5,627 nt of DNA. It comes from Pseudomonadota bacterium (lineage in GTDB: Bacteria > Desulfobacterota > WTBG01 > JAGOGO01). The notes under the pieces were generated by a model. It was given only the letters and a program-made list of their open reading frames with translations, did not search any database and was not told where the DNA came from. A program made the translations under genes and the position numbers. Location: assembly GCA_021160085.1 (NCBI GenBank), contig JAGHDE010000067.1, forward strand, positions 1 through 5,627, read 5' to 3'. Positions within the stretch are counted from its first letter, which is position 1. Each line of letters begins with the position of its first letter. Shown here piece by piece: positions 5,525 to 5,627 of this stretch.

Positions 5525-5587
5525 ATAAATAGGGGCAGTCATTTCCATTACGAACCTTGGTATAACTTTTTTTTGAAAAGCCCACAT
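5525..5587 (-). other. short upstream open frame, possible displaced 5' end of the membrane-protein gene
   Basis: From an ATG at 5587-5585 the minus strand reads MWAFQKKVIPRFVMEM and five more residues before a TGA (5524-5522). Skipping one base at 5539 would join it, after the second Met of MEM, to the membrane-protein frame at CTG 5538. A GGAA sequence lies 12 nt before the ATG. It could be the authentic N-terminus separated by a single-base frameshift, a leader peptide or chance. The 5491-5627 stretch shows no other feature; it contains A-runs of 8 and 7 on the minus strand where indels or slippage are likely. Confidence 0.25.
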
Positions 5588-5627
5588 TTTTTTCTTGCGT
5601 TCCGGTTCCTGATGCTCTATAGTATTA

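Overview
This window carries six protein-coding genes, one transposase remnant and two repeat-bearing spacers. The genes are ordinary families from a Gram-negative-type bacterium. The clearest theme is surface glycan or lipopolysaccharide-type assembly: a family 2 glycosyltransferase and a WaaG/RfaG-like family 4 glycosyltransferase on the plus strand, with a radical SAM/SPASM enzyme divergent from them. The DNA is moderately AT-rich by eye, often lacks good Shine-Dalgarno sites, and has repeat-laden spacers. The host is probably an uncultured-type environmental bacterium. The spacer repeats are reminiscent of those in anammox Planctomycetota or deltaproteobacterial/Nitrospirota genomes, but that is an impression and not a demonstrated assignment.

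Left part (1-1571, minus strand): the radical SAM/SPASM gene is followed by a DHH-family phosphoesterase that runs off the left edge. They are 78 bp apart and may be co-transcribed leftward. The phosphoesterase has DQH where the family normally has DHH. A radical SAM start and the GT2 start face away from each other across only 37 bp, and a perfect extended -10 promoter for the GT2 gene sits inside the first codons of the radical SAM gene.

Middle (1609-4005, plus strand): GT2, then a 267-bp spacer, then GT4. The spacer contains a large imperfect palindrome, a degenerate copy of whose right end lies in the radical SAM/DHH spacer. It also holds short heptad repeats and an extremely GC-rich palindromic block just before the GT4 start.

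Right part (4006-5627): a spacer with a decayed insertion-sequence OrfA-type helix-turn-helix fragment, then a full-length UPF0047/YjbQ-family gene on the plus strand. A convergent integral membrane protein of unknown function follows on the minus strand, with an uncertain start and a possible frameshift at its 5' end. I see no CRISPR array, tRNA, rRNA or defence system. Nothing here amounts to a demonstrated new biological system; the best leads are the palindromic repeat, the DQH substitution and the transposase fossil.
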